Under the pieces are notes generated by a model, which saw only the letters and a list, made by a program, of their open reading frames with translations, was not told the DNA's origin and did no database searches. The translations under genes were made by a program, and so were the position numbers. A DNA stretch of 64,000 bases from Verrucomicrobiota bacterium (GTDB taxonomy: Bacteria > Verrucomicrobiota > Verrucomicrobiia > Verrucomicrobiales > DEV007), in NCBI GenBank assembly GCA_020630975.1, contig JAHDID010000035.1, forward strand, positions 1 through 64,000, given 5' to 3'. The first letter of the stretch is position 1. Each line of letters opens with the position of its first letter. Shown here one piece after another: positions 43,444-53,254 of this stretch.

Positions 43444-44565
43444 ATGTCCATTTTCCCAAAACGTATCATGTCGCCTTCCGCATTGGCGGGAGTGGCTTGT
43501 ATGGTGGGTGCCGGTCTACTGGCTGCTAGCTGGGGTAAAAAAGGAGAGGCTGAAGCGGTAAAGTCTAGCGACCCTCCTAATCAAACTCCACAGCGTATTT
43601 CGGCGGATGAGCTGCGTAGGCTCACTCTAGCTCCAGAGGCCTATCAGCCTCGAGTGAAAGTCCAGGGTAAGGTGATTGCAGATCGCGAGTCGCAACTGTC
43701 TGCTAAAGTCTCTGGTCTCATCGAACTGGCAAAACGCGAGAGCAGTCGAGGGGCGTTTGTAAAAAGCGGCGAAGTGCTGTTTCAGCTGGATGATTCTCCT
43801 TACAGTACCACGCTCGCCGAACGCGAGAGTGAGTTGGCGGATGCGGAGTACAAGTTGGCAGAAGCGCAGCAAAAGTCTCGCGAGTGGAAGCGGATGTCCC
43901 ATCAGTCGAGCCAATCTCAGCCCCACCTGATAGCTGCAGTGGCCAGAGTGAAGGCCGCCAAAGCTCAACTGGCACAGGCAAAGCTAGACTTTGAAGCAAC
44001 CCAAGTGAGAGCGCCATTCGATGCGGTAGTGATAGAAAAGCTGGCAGAACAGGGTGAGTATGTCGCTGCTGGAGAGCCTCTGATCCATTTAGTCGCTATT
44101 GATCAGGTGAAGGTGAGAATGCCTGTGGATAGGAATACGGCGACGCAGATCGCACTAGCTGCTGGGGAAAGTTTTGAGCTGACCAGTCCTAATCATGCTC
44201 ATGTCTGGGTAGCTAAGTTTGAATACATCGAGCCAATCATCGATGAAACTTGTTACCAGCTGTGTCTGGTAGCGTCGGTCAGCGAGCCGAATTTAGATGA
44301 TGTGCAGCGAGCGCTGGCTCTGGGCTCTATGGTGGAGTCGAGTCTGCCCCTGCATCGTATCGATAAAGCGTACCGAATACCAAGTGCTATGCTGGCTGCG
44401 GATCAGTCGGTGCTCAGTCTGAATACGGCAGGTGATCTCGAGAGACTGATCGTGAAGCCCATCTCTCAAGATCAGGCCAAGCGAGAGGTGTGGGTAGAGT
44501 TGCCACAGGCTTTGGATAATCTGACTTTAGTCTCAGCAGGCGCACAGCCGGTCAAAACAAAATAG
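43444..44565 (+). CDS. RND efflux periplasmic adaptor (membrane fusion protein)
   Basis: 373 residues. N-terminal anchor at about 10-28, then the HlyD/AcrA layout: lipoyl half VSGLIELAKRESSRGAFVKSGEVLFQLDDSPY, a helical hairpin at about 110-175 (ERESELADAEYKLAEAQQK, AAKAQLAQAKLDFEATQ), the second lipoyl half VRAPFDAVVIEKLAEQGEYVAAGEPL, and beta-barrel regions. It would join the pump to an outer-membrane channel. The RND gene starts four bases after its stop. The upstream 80 bases are very AT-rich and probably contain the promoter. Confidence 0.88.
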   Translation: MSIFPKRIMSPSALAGVACMVGAGLLAASWGKKGEAEAVKSSDPPNQTPQRISADELRRLTLAPEAYQPRVKVQGKVIADRESQLSAKVSGLIELAKRESSRGAFVKSGEVLFQLDDSPYSTTLAERESELADAEYKLAEAQQKSREWKRMSHQSSQSQPHLIAAVARVKAAKAQLAQAKLDFEATQVRAPFDAVVIEKLAEQGEYVAAGEPLIHLVAIDQVKVRMPVDRNTATQIALAAGESFELTSPNHAHVWVAKFEYIEPIIDETCYQLCLVASVSEPNLDDVQRALALGSMVESSLPLHRIDKAYRIPSAMLAADQSVLSLNTAGDLERLIVKPISQDQAKREVWVELPQALDNLTLVSAGAQPVKTK

Positions 44566-44569
44566 TGTG

Positions 44570-47563
44570 ATGGCTGCTCTCGGAATGTTAGCTAAGAGCC
44601 GTGTCGCGGCTAATCTGATCTTTGTCGGGGTGGTGGTGCTCGGTTTTGGGATGGTCAGTCACCTGCGGGAGGAGGTGTTTCCTTCGCTGCCGCCGAATGC
44701 GATCACAGTGGACACTCGTGCGCGTGGGATATCAGCACAGGAAGTGGAGAGTATCATCACCGTGAAGATCGAGCAGGCGCTGGAACCAATCGCTGGTATC
44801 GACTCTGTGGAGGCTGTGTCGACTAGTGAGGCTAGCAGGATACGGGTGACAGCTAGTCGTGGCACTCAGATCGAGCAGCTGCACCGCGAGCTACAGAGCG
44901 CTATCAATGCGATACCGCAGTGGCCGAAGGAGGCCGATCCACCAGTGGTCCAAGTAGAGAGCGATCGCGGGCGTGCGATTTTCGTGGAAGTGCAGAAGAC
45001 GGAACTGATCACGACTGAACAATGGCACCAGATAGCTAGAGATCTGCGTCAGCAGTTGGTTGTGCATGATGATATCAGTCGCGTCGATATGCATGGTATA
45101 CCGACTCGCGATTGGCTGGTCGAGATCGATGAGTATGCCCTTGAGCAGCATCAACTGACTATGCCAGTGATCGAGCAGGCGATAAGGCAGGCGCTGCTCA
45201 GATCGTCTGGAGGGACGCTGAGGTTGGGAGACTCTATGCTGCAGCTACGCTCGAGTTTTGACCAGCTCGATGTGGGTTTGATCGAGTCGGTTGCTTTGCC
45301 GGGCGATACTTATGTGGGGACGCCGCGCCGTATTGGAGATATCGCCAAAGTCCGTCTAGCCTATGGTGCTACAGCGCCGAGTTTGTTGCGGTTTAATGGT
45401 AAAGACTCGATCACCATAGAGGTGATGACTCAGGGTGAAGAGCGAATCTCAGACGTGGTCGCAGCGACGCGTGCTGTGGTAGCGGCTAGTGATCTGAGTG
45501 GGGCTGCCATCACCCTATGGCACGATGAATCCACGTTGATCACGAGTCGGCTGAGTGCGCTTTTTAAGAGTGGTTTACTCGGCTTCGCCATCGTCTTGAT
45601 GATGTTAGCTTTACTGCTGAGTCGTAGAGTCGCCTGGACGACGGCTTTGGGTATTCCATTTAGTTTGGGTGGAGCCTTTTTGTGTATGCCATTTTTGGGG
45701 ATTTCTTTGAATTCCTTGTCGACCTTTGGATTCATCATCGTCATGGGGATACTAGTAGATGATGCTGTGGTAGTCGGAGAGAGTATACAGAGATTTGGTA
45801 GGAAGAGCGGTGTCCGGCGGGTGGAGAAGCCTGTCTTGTTTGGTGTGTTGACCACTATTGTAGCCTTTCTGCCATTAGCTTTTATCGACGGTCGCCAAGG
45901 GACTATTTTTGCTCACATAGCATGGGTGGTCATCTTATGTTTGGTCTTTTCGTTGATCCATGCGAAATGGATTCTGCCGTTGCAGCTGGAGGATGTGGAC
46001 TCAGCCTCACAGCGGTGGTGGGATCGTTTGCAAATGAAGCTGAGTGGAGGTGTGGATAAGTGTCTTTTGTCAACCTATCGCGCGATCCTAGGGCCCAGTT
46101 TGCGGTACCCGTTTTTGACGGTATCAATAGCTGTTAGTTTGCTGATTTTGACGGTGGGTATACTGCGTGGTGGAGTAGTACGCTCGGTTTTCTTTCCAAA
46201 GATAGAATTTGATCAAATCGTTGCCCATATCGAGACCCGTCCTGGGCTAGGATTTGCTGAGCTGGTAGACACAGTGAGCCTGGCGGAGGCCGCGCTGCCT
46301 GCGAGTGGGCATACGCGCAGTGAAGTAAAGCCCAATGCAAACAGGATCGAAGTAATCGTAGATAAGGTGAACACAAAGATCCGCAGTAGTGAGGATCTGG
46401 TGGCCGAGTGGCGCTCAGAGCTAGAGGCGCTACCCTATATATCGGCTGTGCGTTTTTCTACCAATGGCCGCGAGCCTAGAGGAGAGGGAATACGGCTAGA
46501 GATAGCAGGTAGCGAAGATCCCGAGATGCTGCGAGCTGCATCACAGATGGTCTGCGCTGAGTGGGCTAGTTACCCAGAGTTATCAGGCATCGATAGTGGT
46601 TTCGTCAATGGCAGGACCGAGTGGCAGTACCAACTCACCGAGCGGGCCCAGTCGGGCGGGATATCTGCACGTATGCTATCAGCTCAGGTGCGCTCGGCTG
46701 TGTATGGCGGAGAGGCGATACGAATGCAGGATGCCATAGGTGAGACACGAGTGCTAGTGCGGTATCCCGATGCCCAGCATATGACTACCGATATGCTGGA
46801 GCACAAGCTGCGTATCCGCTCAGCCGATGGGCGGACAAGTTATGCGTTTGCCGATGTGGCCAAGGTAGACAAAGCGGTCGTGCCGGATCGACTCGAACGG
46901 CAAGATGGCGTATCGATCTACCCTATTTCTGCGGCGGTGGATCAGGGCCAGTCTTCAGCCGAAGAGGTGGTCGCGCGTATGGAGAATGAATTGCTCCCGC
47001 AGCTGCGTAGTGCTTTTCCTGAGTTAAGCTTTTCCTTCGGTGGTGAGAATACGGAACGCCGCAAGTCGATGGCTAGCCTGGTGCACGCTTTGGTCATTTC
47101 GTTGTTGCTGATTTATCTGCTGATAGCCATAGGACTTAATTCTTACAGTTATCCACTGTTGATTTTGGTTATGGTTCCGTTTGGTCTGACCGGAGCTGTG
47201 GTCGGTCACTTACTGCTCGGCGTGCCATTCAGTTTATTATCGTTTTTTGGGATTTTGGCTCTGGGAGGTGTGGTGGTAAATGATGCAATTTTGCTCATCC
47301 ATACGGTGCAGAGTCTAGTGCAGGAAGAAGGTAAATCATGGCGTCAAGCTATTCGTGAAGCATGCGAAACTCGACTGTGCCCTGTGGTATTGACTTCGAT
47401 CACCACAGCAGCTGCGCTGGTGCCGATACTTTTTGATCAGAGCATCCAGGGGCAATATCTCGTGCCTATGGCTATCTCGCTGGCTTTCGGTGTATTAGCT
47501 GCGACCGTGATTACCCTAGTGGTGATACCTGCGGTGCTGGCTATGAAACCTAGAACTGGTTGA
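44570..47563 (+). CDS. RND-family efflux pump permease
   Basis: 997 residues from the ATG at 44570. AcrB/HAE-like permease: TM1 (VAANLIFVGVVVLGFG), large periplasmic loop 1, TM2-6 with the proton-relay pair Asp-Asp in GILVDDAVVVGESI, a second periplasmic loop from about 530, and TM8-12 with GGVVVNDAILLIHT. At the TM10 site where AcrB has KN this protein has ND, as in several non-AcrB RND branches. The substrate is unknown (drug, lipid or other). It is paired with the adaptor upstream; no outer-membrane factor is adjacent, though one is encoded at 56-57.7 kb. Confidence 0.9.
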   Translation: MAALGMLAKSRVAANLIFVGVVVLGFGMVSHLREEVFPSLPPNAITVDTRARGISAQEVESIITVKIEQALEPIAGIDSVEAVSTSEASRIRVTASRGTQIEQLHRELQSAINAIPQWPKEADPPVVQVESDRGRAIFVEVQKTELITTEQWHQIARDLRQQLVVHDDISRVDMHGIPTRDWLVEIDEYALEQHQLTMPVIEQAIRQALLRSSGGTLRLGDSMLQLRSSFDQLDVGLIESVALPGDTYVGTPRRIGDIAKVRLAYGATAPSLLRFNGKDSITIEVMTQGEERISDVVAATRAVVAASDLSGAAITLWHDESTLITSRLSALFKSGLLGFAIVLMMLALLLSRRVAWTTALGIPFSLGGAFLCMPFLGISLNSLSTFGFIIVMGILVDDAVVVGESIQRFGRKSGVRRVEKPVLFGVLTTIVAFLPLAFIDGRQGTIFAHIAWVVILCLVFSLIHAKWILPLQLEDVDSASQRWWDRLQMKLSGGVDKCLLSTYRAILGPSLRYPFLTVSIAVSLLILTVGILRGGVVRSVFFPKIEFDQIVAHIETRPGLGFAELVDTVSLAEAALPASGHTRSEVKPNANRIEVIVDKVNTKIRSSEDLVAEWRSELEALPYISAVRFSTNGREPRGEGIRLEIAGSEDPEMLRAASQMVCAEWASYPELSGIDSGFVNGRTEWQYQLTERAQSGGISARMLSAQVRSAVYGGEAIRMQDAIGETRVLVRYPDAQHMTTDMLEHKLRIRSADGRTSYAFADVAKVDKAVVPDRLERQDGVSIYPISAAVDQGQSSAEEVVARMENELLPQLRSAFPELSFSFGGENTERRKSMASLVHALVISLLLIYLLIAIGLNSYSYPLLILVMVPFGLTGAVVGHLLLGVPFSLLSFFGILALGGVVVNDAILLIHTVQSLVQEEGKSWRQAIREACETRLCPVVLTSITTAAALVPILFDQSIQGQYLVPMAISLAFGVLAATVITLVVIPAVLAMKPRTG

Positions 47564-47577
47564 TATAAGACTATAAA

Positions 47578-48063
47578 TTAAGGCCGACTGGGGAGCGGTC
47601 GCGGGAGTTTGCTCTGTCGGTCGTAGGCTACTATACTGCCGCTTACCGCTACATTTAGACTGTAGCCGCCTGGTAGCGACACTACCGAGTGACACTCCGC
47701 TAGGATTTCTGGTGACAGTCCGGAGCTTTCACAGCCCAGCAGGTAGACTGCTCGAGGCGGGTGGGTGAATTCGTTAATTGGAGTGGCGTTTTCAGTCATC
47801 TCCAGTGCTACCAGCTTGGTCGCGTGAGGTAAGTTTTCGCGAAAGTCGGCGAAAGTGGCGTAGTGGTAGAGAGGTATTTTTGTCCAGGCATGGGTCACAT
47901 CGCTACTTTGTTTTTTGTAGCGCCTACCGATGGTGTAGATAAATGAGGCTCCGAGGATGAAAGCGCTGCGCCAGAGTGAACCGATATTGTGCTCGGTCTC
48001 CGCGTGTATCACTCCGATACCGTAGTATCCCTCCGCTTCGTATTGTTGTTTGAGTCTGGCCAT
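47578..48063 (-). CDS. SpoU/TrmH-family RNA 2'-O-methyltransferase
   Basis: 161 residues, a minimal SPOUT enzyme. Motif 1 GVIHAETEHNIGSLWRSAFILGA (the N and R residues of the site), motif 2 YLLGCESSGLSPEIL, motif 3 SLPGGYSLNVAVSGSIVAYD. It uses SAM to methylate a ribose 2'-OH in tRNA or rRNA. TrmL-like by size, but motif 1 differs enough that the target is uncertain. Downstream of the UPF0158-nucleotidyltransferase gene on the same strand. Confidence 0.82.
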   Translation of the reverse strand: MARLKQQYEAEGYYGIGVIHAETEHNIGSLWRSAFILGASFIYTIGRRYKKQSSDVTHAWTKIPLYHYATFADFRENLPHATKLVALEMTENATPINEFTHPPRAVYLLGCESSGLSPEILAECHSVVSLPGGYSLNVAVSGSIVAYDRQSKLPRPLPSRP

Positions 48064-48085
48064 GAGTAGGGTCCGAAGCTCACCA

Positions 48086-49051
48086 CTAGAGTTTGTCTAG
48101 GATTAGTTCTTTCACATCCTGTGGTGGGTCGACACGCTCGATGAGATCTGGCCATAGAGTGATAGGAGGGGCTTTGAGCAGAGTATCGTCTAGAGTGACG
48201 ATATGTAGGTCGTCGCAGATGTAGGTGCTGGCACCGCAGCTTCTGCCGTTGCATGCAACACGTGGATGGCAATCTTTGTAGGAACACATCCGGCCTAGGT
48301 ATTTCTGCTGGGTATCGCATACGAATACATCGGCACCACAGGAGTCGCCGGTGGCCATGGTCTTGCCTAGCAGACTGCGTTTGTACTTGGCTAGGGTCTC
48401 GATGGGGGCCGAGTCATTGATTGTTACCAACAGGTCGACATCCTTGGGGATGCGCTTGTCCGTGGTCAAAGAGCCGAGTAAGGCGATGGATTCGACGCCG
48501 GACAGTTTTTGAGTTTTTTCGACAAACTCTAGGACTGCAGCACACAAGTCAGTCCGCTTGTCAGGTGTGATGTGGCGTTGGTAGAGATTGGTGTCCCACT
48601 GTGGCTCGATATCGTGATGAGATAGCCAGGCTTCCATATTTTCCCGCTCTCGGCTATCTTCATACCAGCGCCACAGGTCGCGCAGCTCGACATCGCTATG
48701 GACAACATCCTTGAAGCGCCGAAATACGCCGCGACCGCCCTGAAGTGCTTTTGTCAGTCGGGATTTGAAAGAGGGGTCTTCGACTTCATCAATAAAGTCT
48801 TCCATGGTTTTGTAACCGTCGACTTTTGGCCATTCCCACTTGTCTGGGAAATGTAGCCTATCAGGATGAGGTGTGGTCATCTTCTCAAACTCTTCTTCGG
48901 TCATCTCATCCTCGCTGGCATACTCTACGGCACCGGTTTTTAGATTGAGGTAGGTGTGTATGGCTACCCCGTAGAGGGCTTGTTCATACTCCTGATCGCG
49001 AGTATCCCAGGCATTTTCGACATCTGATAGTGTTAGGCGTAACTTTTTCAT
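48086..49051 (-). CDS. UPF0158 domain fused to a MNT-like nucleotidyltransferase
   Basis: 321 residues. Residues about 1-160 match UPF0158: YLNLKTGAVEYASED, DGYKTMEDFIDEVED, LTKALQGGRGVFRRFKDVV, WYEDSRERENMEAWL. Residues about 185-300 match the minimal nucleotidyltransferase fold: the GS-x-DxD motif is ALLGSLTTDKRIPKDVDLLV. The tail (about 235-290) carries several cysteines (CGADVFVCD, MCSYKDC, CNGRSCG), possibly a metal site. UPF0158 has no known reaction. The combination suggests nucleotidylylation of a protein or RNA partner, but this is inference. Confidence 0.7.
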   Translation of the reverse strand: MKKLRLTLSDVENAWDTRDQEYEQALYGVAIHTYLNLKTGAVEYASEDEMTEEEFEKMTTPHPDRLHFPDKWEWPKVDGYKTMEDFIDEVEDPSFKSRLTKALQGGRGVFRRFKDVVHSDVELRDLWRWYEDSRERENMEAWLSHHDIEPQWDTNLYQRHITPDKRTDLCAAVLEFVEKTQKLSGVESIALLGSLTTDKRIPKDVDLLVTINDSAPIETLAKYKRSLLGKTMATGDSCGADVFVCDTQQKYLGRMCSYKDCHPRVACNGRSCGASTYICDDLHIVTLDDTLLKAPPITLWPDLIERVDPPQDVKELILDKL

Positions 49052-49135
49052 GCTGTCAGTCAGCTTGGTTAATGAGTTCTTTGGGAAACCAGAATTCGGT
49101 TTGGTAAGTTCTAGGGGTAAACCATAAATCAGAGT

Positions 49136-51118
49136 TCATTCAGCCAGTTCAGCTAGTTCTTCTTTAAACCCACTGCTCAATATAGGGAATCGGCACCAAG
49201 TCTTGGGGTCGAGATTCTCGTCGTCTAGATGAAAGCTGGGGGCGTAGCGCTCGCGTTTCCACTGGTTGCGAGTCCAGAGCTGGAAAAAGCGGATTACCCA
49301 GGCTTTGAGTTGCTCGGGCTGATAGGTCTCGGACCAGTCTTCGCAGATGCGGTGGTAGACATCGACCGGTAGCTTCTTATCGCGGATGGCGAGCTTTTCG
49401 ATGGCGTCGAGTAGAGGGTAGGGCATCAGGTCGCCTTCGTCGGTTTGGTTTTGATCGCTGGGGCGCAGTTCGGCGGTAGGGTCCTGATCGTTGATGTATT
49501 TTAGGGCTGGGATCGGCTCGATACCCTCGGCACCTTCGGTTTCTAGCCAGCGTAGCCAGTGGCGGAGAAAGGCTTTGTCGATGCCGCAGATAGGGCTCAG
49601 CCCACCGCTGGTATCGCCGTCCATGGTGGCATAGCCGACGGCTGCCTCAGAGCGGTTGCTGGTGGCTAGGAGTAGGGCATTCTCGATATTGGCGATCATC
49701 CAGATGCCTGGTGCACGCACGCGAGCTTGGATATTCTGCAAGGTGATGTCGTCGGTCTCCCAGGTCAGATCCCGGCCGATGCCGCCCTCGATGGTTTGGC
49801 GGTAGCCCTCTACGAGTGAGTCGATATCCCACTGCTGGTAGTTGGCGCCCACCGCCTTGGCGATCTGCTCGGCTGCATTGCGGGTTACTTCGCCACTGTT
49901 GCGTGTGGCCTGATAGACACAAGTCAGCAGGCTAGAGACATAGCTCTTCGGCTTTTTGGGAAAGGTGATATGCGGCAGTTTTTCGCGCAGACCTTTGTCG
50001 CCGAGATCGGTGAGAGCGCGATCGGCCATGATTTTGACCAGGCAGGCGATCGCTCCCGAGTCGGCACCACCGCTGAGTGATAGCACAAATCCCCGCGACC
50101 AGGATTTGCGCATGTAGTCAAACAGGCCCAGTGCCTCGGCGTGGGCAAATTCTTCCTCTTTGCTGAGCACGCGATCTCGCTGGGTAGCGATGCAGGGTGT
50201 GAACTCGGGTTGGCAGAGGATGCCGGGTGTGAGCTGGTCGGTAGCCTCGAGATCGTCGCCGATCGATGGGTGATGACTGGCTCGGCGAGCTTGGTGCACG
50301 CGGCCGAGGGCGATATCGATGGGACCGCAGGTGATGGTGTGATCTCGAAAAGAGAAGCGATTGCCGGTAGCGACGAGTTCTCCTGCCGAGGCGATAGCTG
50401 TGCCGCCATCGAAGATCACACGTCCACTCTCATTGCCTAGAAGATTCGCGTAGACGTAGCCGCAGGTGTAGGCGCGGGAGCCCTCTATCACAAAGCGCTC
50501 GCGGACCTGTTGTTTGCCAAAGGCAAAATGGCTGGCGCTGGGATTGAGGATCAGATCGACGCCGCGCTGAGCGAGGCGCACACCAGGGCGGTCGGCTACC
50601 CAGGCGTCCTCACAGATCTCGAAGCCGATGCGCACACCGTCCACCTCGAATATGAGATCGCCGATCGGCACCAGATCCTCGGACTCGGGGCAGGATAGCC
50701 AGTCGGTAGCACCCACGGGCCAGGGCTTGAACCAGCGGGGCTCGTAGTGCAGCCCATCGCCAGCGAGGTTCTGTTTGCACACACATCCTGCTAGCTCGCC
50801 ATCGACTAGTACGGCTACGGCATTGTAGACCACATTGTGGCACCATACGGGTAGGCCCACGGCTGCGACTAGGCCCTCTGTGTGCGGCGCTATCTCACCT
50901 AGTGCCTGCCAGGCTCGTTCACCCACTTCGGGGGCGAGAAACATATCCTCGCAGCCATAGCCTGTGATGGATAGCTCCGGTAGACACACCACCTGAGCAC
51001 CAGCCTCGCGGGCCGATGCGATGGCGGCGACGATGCGCCGGGTATTGCCCTGCCAGTCCAGAGGAGTCTGGTTGACTGAGGCGGCTGCTACGTTGATGCG
51101 ATTGTGGCGACTGTTCAT
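49136..51118 (-). CDS. nadE: glutamine-dependent NAD(+) synthetase
   Basis: 660 residues, the long glutamine-hydrolysing form. The N-terminal nitrilase-fold glutaminase domain (about 1-280) has Glu in LPELSITGYGCEDMF, Lys in KQNLAGDG and the catalytic Cys in FEICEDAW. The C-terminal synthetase (about 320-650) has the PPi-loop LSLSGGADSGAIACL and the site blocks ATSNRSEAAVGY and DGDTSGGLSPI. It makes NAD+ from nicotinate adenine dinucleotide, ATP and glutamine. Length is typical for this class. Confidence 0.95.
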   Translation of the reverse strand: MNSRHNRINVAAASVNQTPLDWQGNTRRIVAAIASAREAGAQVVCLPELSITGYGCEDMFLAPEVGERAWQALGEIAPHTEGLVAAVGLPVWCHNVVYNAVAVLVDGELAGCVCKQNLAGDGLHYEPRWFKPWPVGATDWLSCPESEDLVPIGDLIFEVDGVRIGFEICEDAWVADRPGVRLAQRGVDLILNPSASHFAFGKQQVRERFVIEGSRAYTCGYVYANLLGNESGRVIFDGGTAIASAGELVATGNRFSFRDHTITCGPIDIALGRVHQARRASHHPSIGDDLEATDQLTPGILCQPEFTPCIATQRDRVLSKEEEFAHAEALGLFDYMRKSWSRGFVLSLSGGADSGAIACLVKIMADRALTDLGDKGLREKLPHITFPKKPKSYVSSLLTCVYQATRNSGEVTRNAAEQIAKAVGANYQQWDIDSLVEGYRQTIEGGIGRDLTWETDDITLQNIQARVRAPGIWMIANIENALLLATSNRSEAAVGYATMDGDTSGGLSPICGIDKAFLRHWLRWLETEGAEGIEPIPALKYINDQDPTAELRPSDQNQTDEGDLMPYPLLDAIEKLAIRDKKLPVDVYHRICEDWSETYQPEQLKAWVIRFFQLWTRNQWKRERYAPSFHLDDENLDPKTWCRFPILSSGFKEELAELAE

Positions 51119-51385
51119 CTACAGAAAAAAGAGCTTTCAGGAGGATCTCTACGCAGGGTCGGCTTGTAGCGGATCGGCTTGCCTCGGGATCGCGAGGCGC
51201 CGGGCTCAGCTTGTCGGTCAGCTGCAAGCAGACCCTACATAGGGGCATGTGGCTAAGTTTGACACCATTCGGTCGAAACTCAATTGTCGACAATCTTGCT
51301 CCCGTGTCATGGCGCCATCAGGATCATCGTGGTAACTTATTGCATGTCCCCGGCACCGACTTCGTTTTCGATCCATAATCCGGTT

Positions 51386-51826
51386 ATGGATGCATTCTTT
51401 TATTCGATTTTTGGAGGAATCGTCCATCTGGCAGGCTGGGGGCTACTTGCCATTTTGGGAGTTCTGCTAGCGTTCTGTTTTTAGCTATCTCTGAAAAGGG
51501 TGCTGCTTTGGGTGTGTTGGGGAGTTTTTTCCGTGTTTGTGGCTGGGCTATTGGGGCATTTGTTTTGGTCCGCATTTGTTTGGAATCATGTTTACTATTC
51601 ACCCGATTACGTCGTCGATTTTTGGATGCTGCGACCCGCTTCAGAGAAACTGCTGCACGTGCATGGCTGGCCTACAGGGCATCTGATCGACTCTCATTCA
51701 GCGGAAGATATTTTTCGTAGTTGGCTGCTGCTGGCTTCCGCCTGCTGGGTGGCTGCGGCAGCTCTTTTCTGTTGGCCTTTGTATGGGGGATTTCTCGCTA
51801 GTCGGACTTCCGCGATAAAGGCTTAG
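51386..51826 (+). pseudogene. small membrane protein split by an in-frame TAG
   Basis: From the ATG at 51386 the frame encodes 32 residues ending in a hydrophobic helix (GGIVHLAGWGLLAILGVLL), meets TAG at 51482-51484, and continues open in the same frame to 51826 with two more hydrophobic helices (VFSVFVAGLLGHLFW and LLLASACWVAAAALFCW). Read through, it is a plausible three-span membrane protein of about 146 residues. Alternatively a GTG at 51500 starts a separate 108-residue protein. Family not recognised. Confidence 0.5.
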
Positions 51827-51864
51827 AAAATCGGCGAATCCTGCTCCATCGTCACGGCCATATT

Positions 51865-52908
51865 ATGATCATGACTCGACTTTACCTCACTGTGTTGGCA
51901 GCACTGTTTGTCAGCCCTCTTTTTGCCAATCCTGTCACCTTTCTGCCGCAGACCGAGCCGATCGGCAAGAAGATCGTCTTCATCGCTAGCGATCACGAGT
52001 ATCGTGCGGAGGAGACCTGCCCAGCTCTGGCCCGTATCTTGGCCAAGCATCACGGCTTCGAGACGGTGGTTTGTTTTGGCGTGGATGAAAATGGTCGCGT
52101 GAAAGCTGGCGCTTCGAATGTCCCAGGGTTGGAGGAACTCAACAACGCAGATGGCTGTGTGATCTTCACTCGCTTCCTGGATCTGCCGGACGATCAGATG
52201 AAGCACTTTGATGCTTACCTGAACCGTGGTGGCCCTATCGTGGGGCTACGCACATCGACCCACGGATTCAGGATCGCTGATACCAGCAAGACCTATGCGA
52301 AGTATGACTTCCGCTACGAGGGCGAGGAGTATCAGAATGGCTTTGGTCATCAGGTGTTGGGTCAGACTTGGGTGGGGCACTATGGCAAAAATCACCAGCA
52401 AAGCACTCGGATCACCATCATCCCAGAGGCGAAGGGCCACGTGATCTTGACTGGGGTAAAGGATATCCACGTGCAGTGTGGCGGATACAATGCTGAGCCT
52501 GCCGACGACTGGGGCATCCTGACCATGGCCCAGCCTCTGATGACCATGGACTTCGATGGCGAACCAGACACGACTAAGCCGCCCAAAGCATCCGAGTGGA
52601 CTCGCGAGTATGAGGGCAAAGATGGTAAGAAAGGTCGTGTCTTCACCTCTCTATACGGCGCCTCTGAGGATATCGTGAATCCCGGCTACCGTCGCATGAT
52701 CATCAATGGCATCTACTGGTCTGTCGGACTGGAGGACAAGATCACTGCTGACTCGAATATCGACTTCGTCGGTAAGTACCAGCCCAATACTTTTCGTAAT
52801 GGAGGCCATGCTCAGGGTGTCGTGCCAGCCGTGTACAACGGATTTAAGAGCCCGATTCCTGCGAATAACGATGTAGCGCCTCGCAAGCCGAAGGCGAAAA
52901 AGAAGTAG
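51865..52908 (+). CDS. secreted ThuA-like domain protein
   Basis: 347 residues with a signal peptide (MTRLYLTVLAALFVSPLFA, from a second ATG six bases in). The rest is a ThuA-like, class I glutamine amidotransferase-like fold: KKIVFIASDHEYRAEETCPALA, ADGCVIFTRFLDLP, GGPIVGLRTSTHGF, GQTWVGHYGKNHQ, and a C-terminal GYRRMIINGIYWS. ThuA-like proteins are abundant in Planctomycetes/Verrucomicrobia and linked to carbohydrate use, without a proven reaction. Its last 38 coding bases are repeated 384 bases downstream. Confidence 0.82.
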   Translation: MIMTRLYLTVLAALFVSPLFANPVTFLPQTEPIGKKIVFIASDHEYRAEETCPALARILAKHHGFETVVCFGVDENGRVKAGASNVPGLEELNNADGCVIFTRFLDLPDDQMKHFDAYLNRGGPIVGLRTSTHGFRIADTSKTYAKYDFRYEGEEYQNGFGHQVLGQTWVGHYGKNHQQSTRITIIPEAKGHVILTGVKDIHVQCGGYNAEPADDWGILTMAQPLMTMDFDGEPDTTKPPKASEWTREYEGKDGKKGRVFTSLYGASEDIVNPGYRRMIINGIYWSVGLEDKITADSNIDFVGKYQPNTFRNGGHAQGVVPAVYNGFKSPIPANNDVAPRKPKAKKK

Positions 52909-52913
52909 TGAGC
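52871..52913 (+). repeat. 43-bp direct repeat, copy 1 (ThuA 3' end)
   Basis: From ATGTAGCGCCTCGCAAGCCG to the base triplet after the stop region. 42 of 43 bases match copy 2 at 53255-53297; the only difference is A versus G at base 21 of the repeat. Confidence 0.9.
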
Positions 52914-53049
52914 CGAACGCTCCCGAAATAATCCGTGTCATCCGTGGTGCGCTAGGCGAAGTCTGGCATCTCTGAGGGTGTGAAAGTCCCTCAAAATCCT
53001 AAATGAGTATCGGGATAGCACTTTATCAGCCATGATGCTTTGCTGTTTA

Positions 53050-53166
53050 TTCACAGATTTTTAGGGATTGAACACAGATTGCACAGATTTTGCTCGACCA
53101 GTTCGCTTGGGCAGAGCATTCGGAAAAATCTGTGTCATCTGTGCTTCATCTGCGTAAATCTGTGAA
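53050..53166. mobile_element. MITE-like inverted-repeat element
   Basis: Begins TTCACAGATTT and ends AAATCTGTGAA (perfect 11-base terminal inverted repeats). Inside, CACAGATT words occur on the left arm and AATCTGTG/CATCTGTG words on the right. No coding capacity. The layout fits a short palindromic mobile repeat; no target-site duplication was identified. Confidence 0.5.
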
Positions 53167-53254
53167 AGGTATGATTAGTTTTTAGAATTTGAGGGTAAGA
53201 ATGTTTAAGGGCAAAATTTCGGCCCATAGATTTAGCCGGAAGAGCACATTTTTT

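Noticed and set aside
53050-53166. Full insertion sequence
   Set aside because: No transposase or coding capacity; at most a non-autonomous inverted-repeat element.
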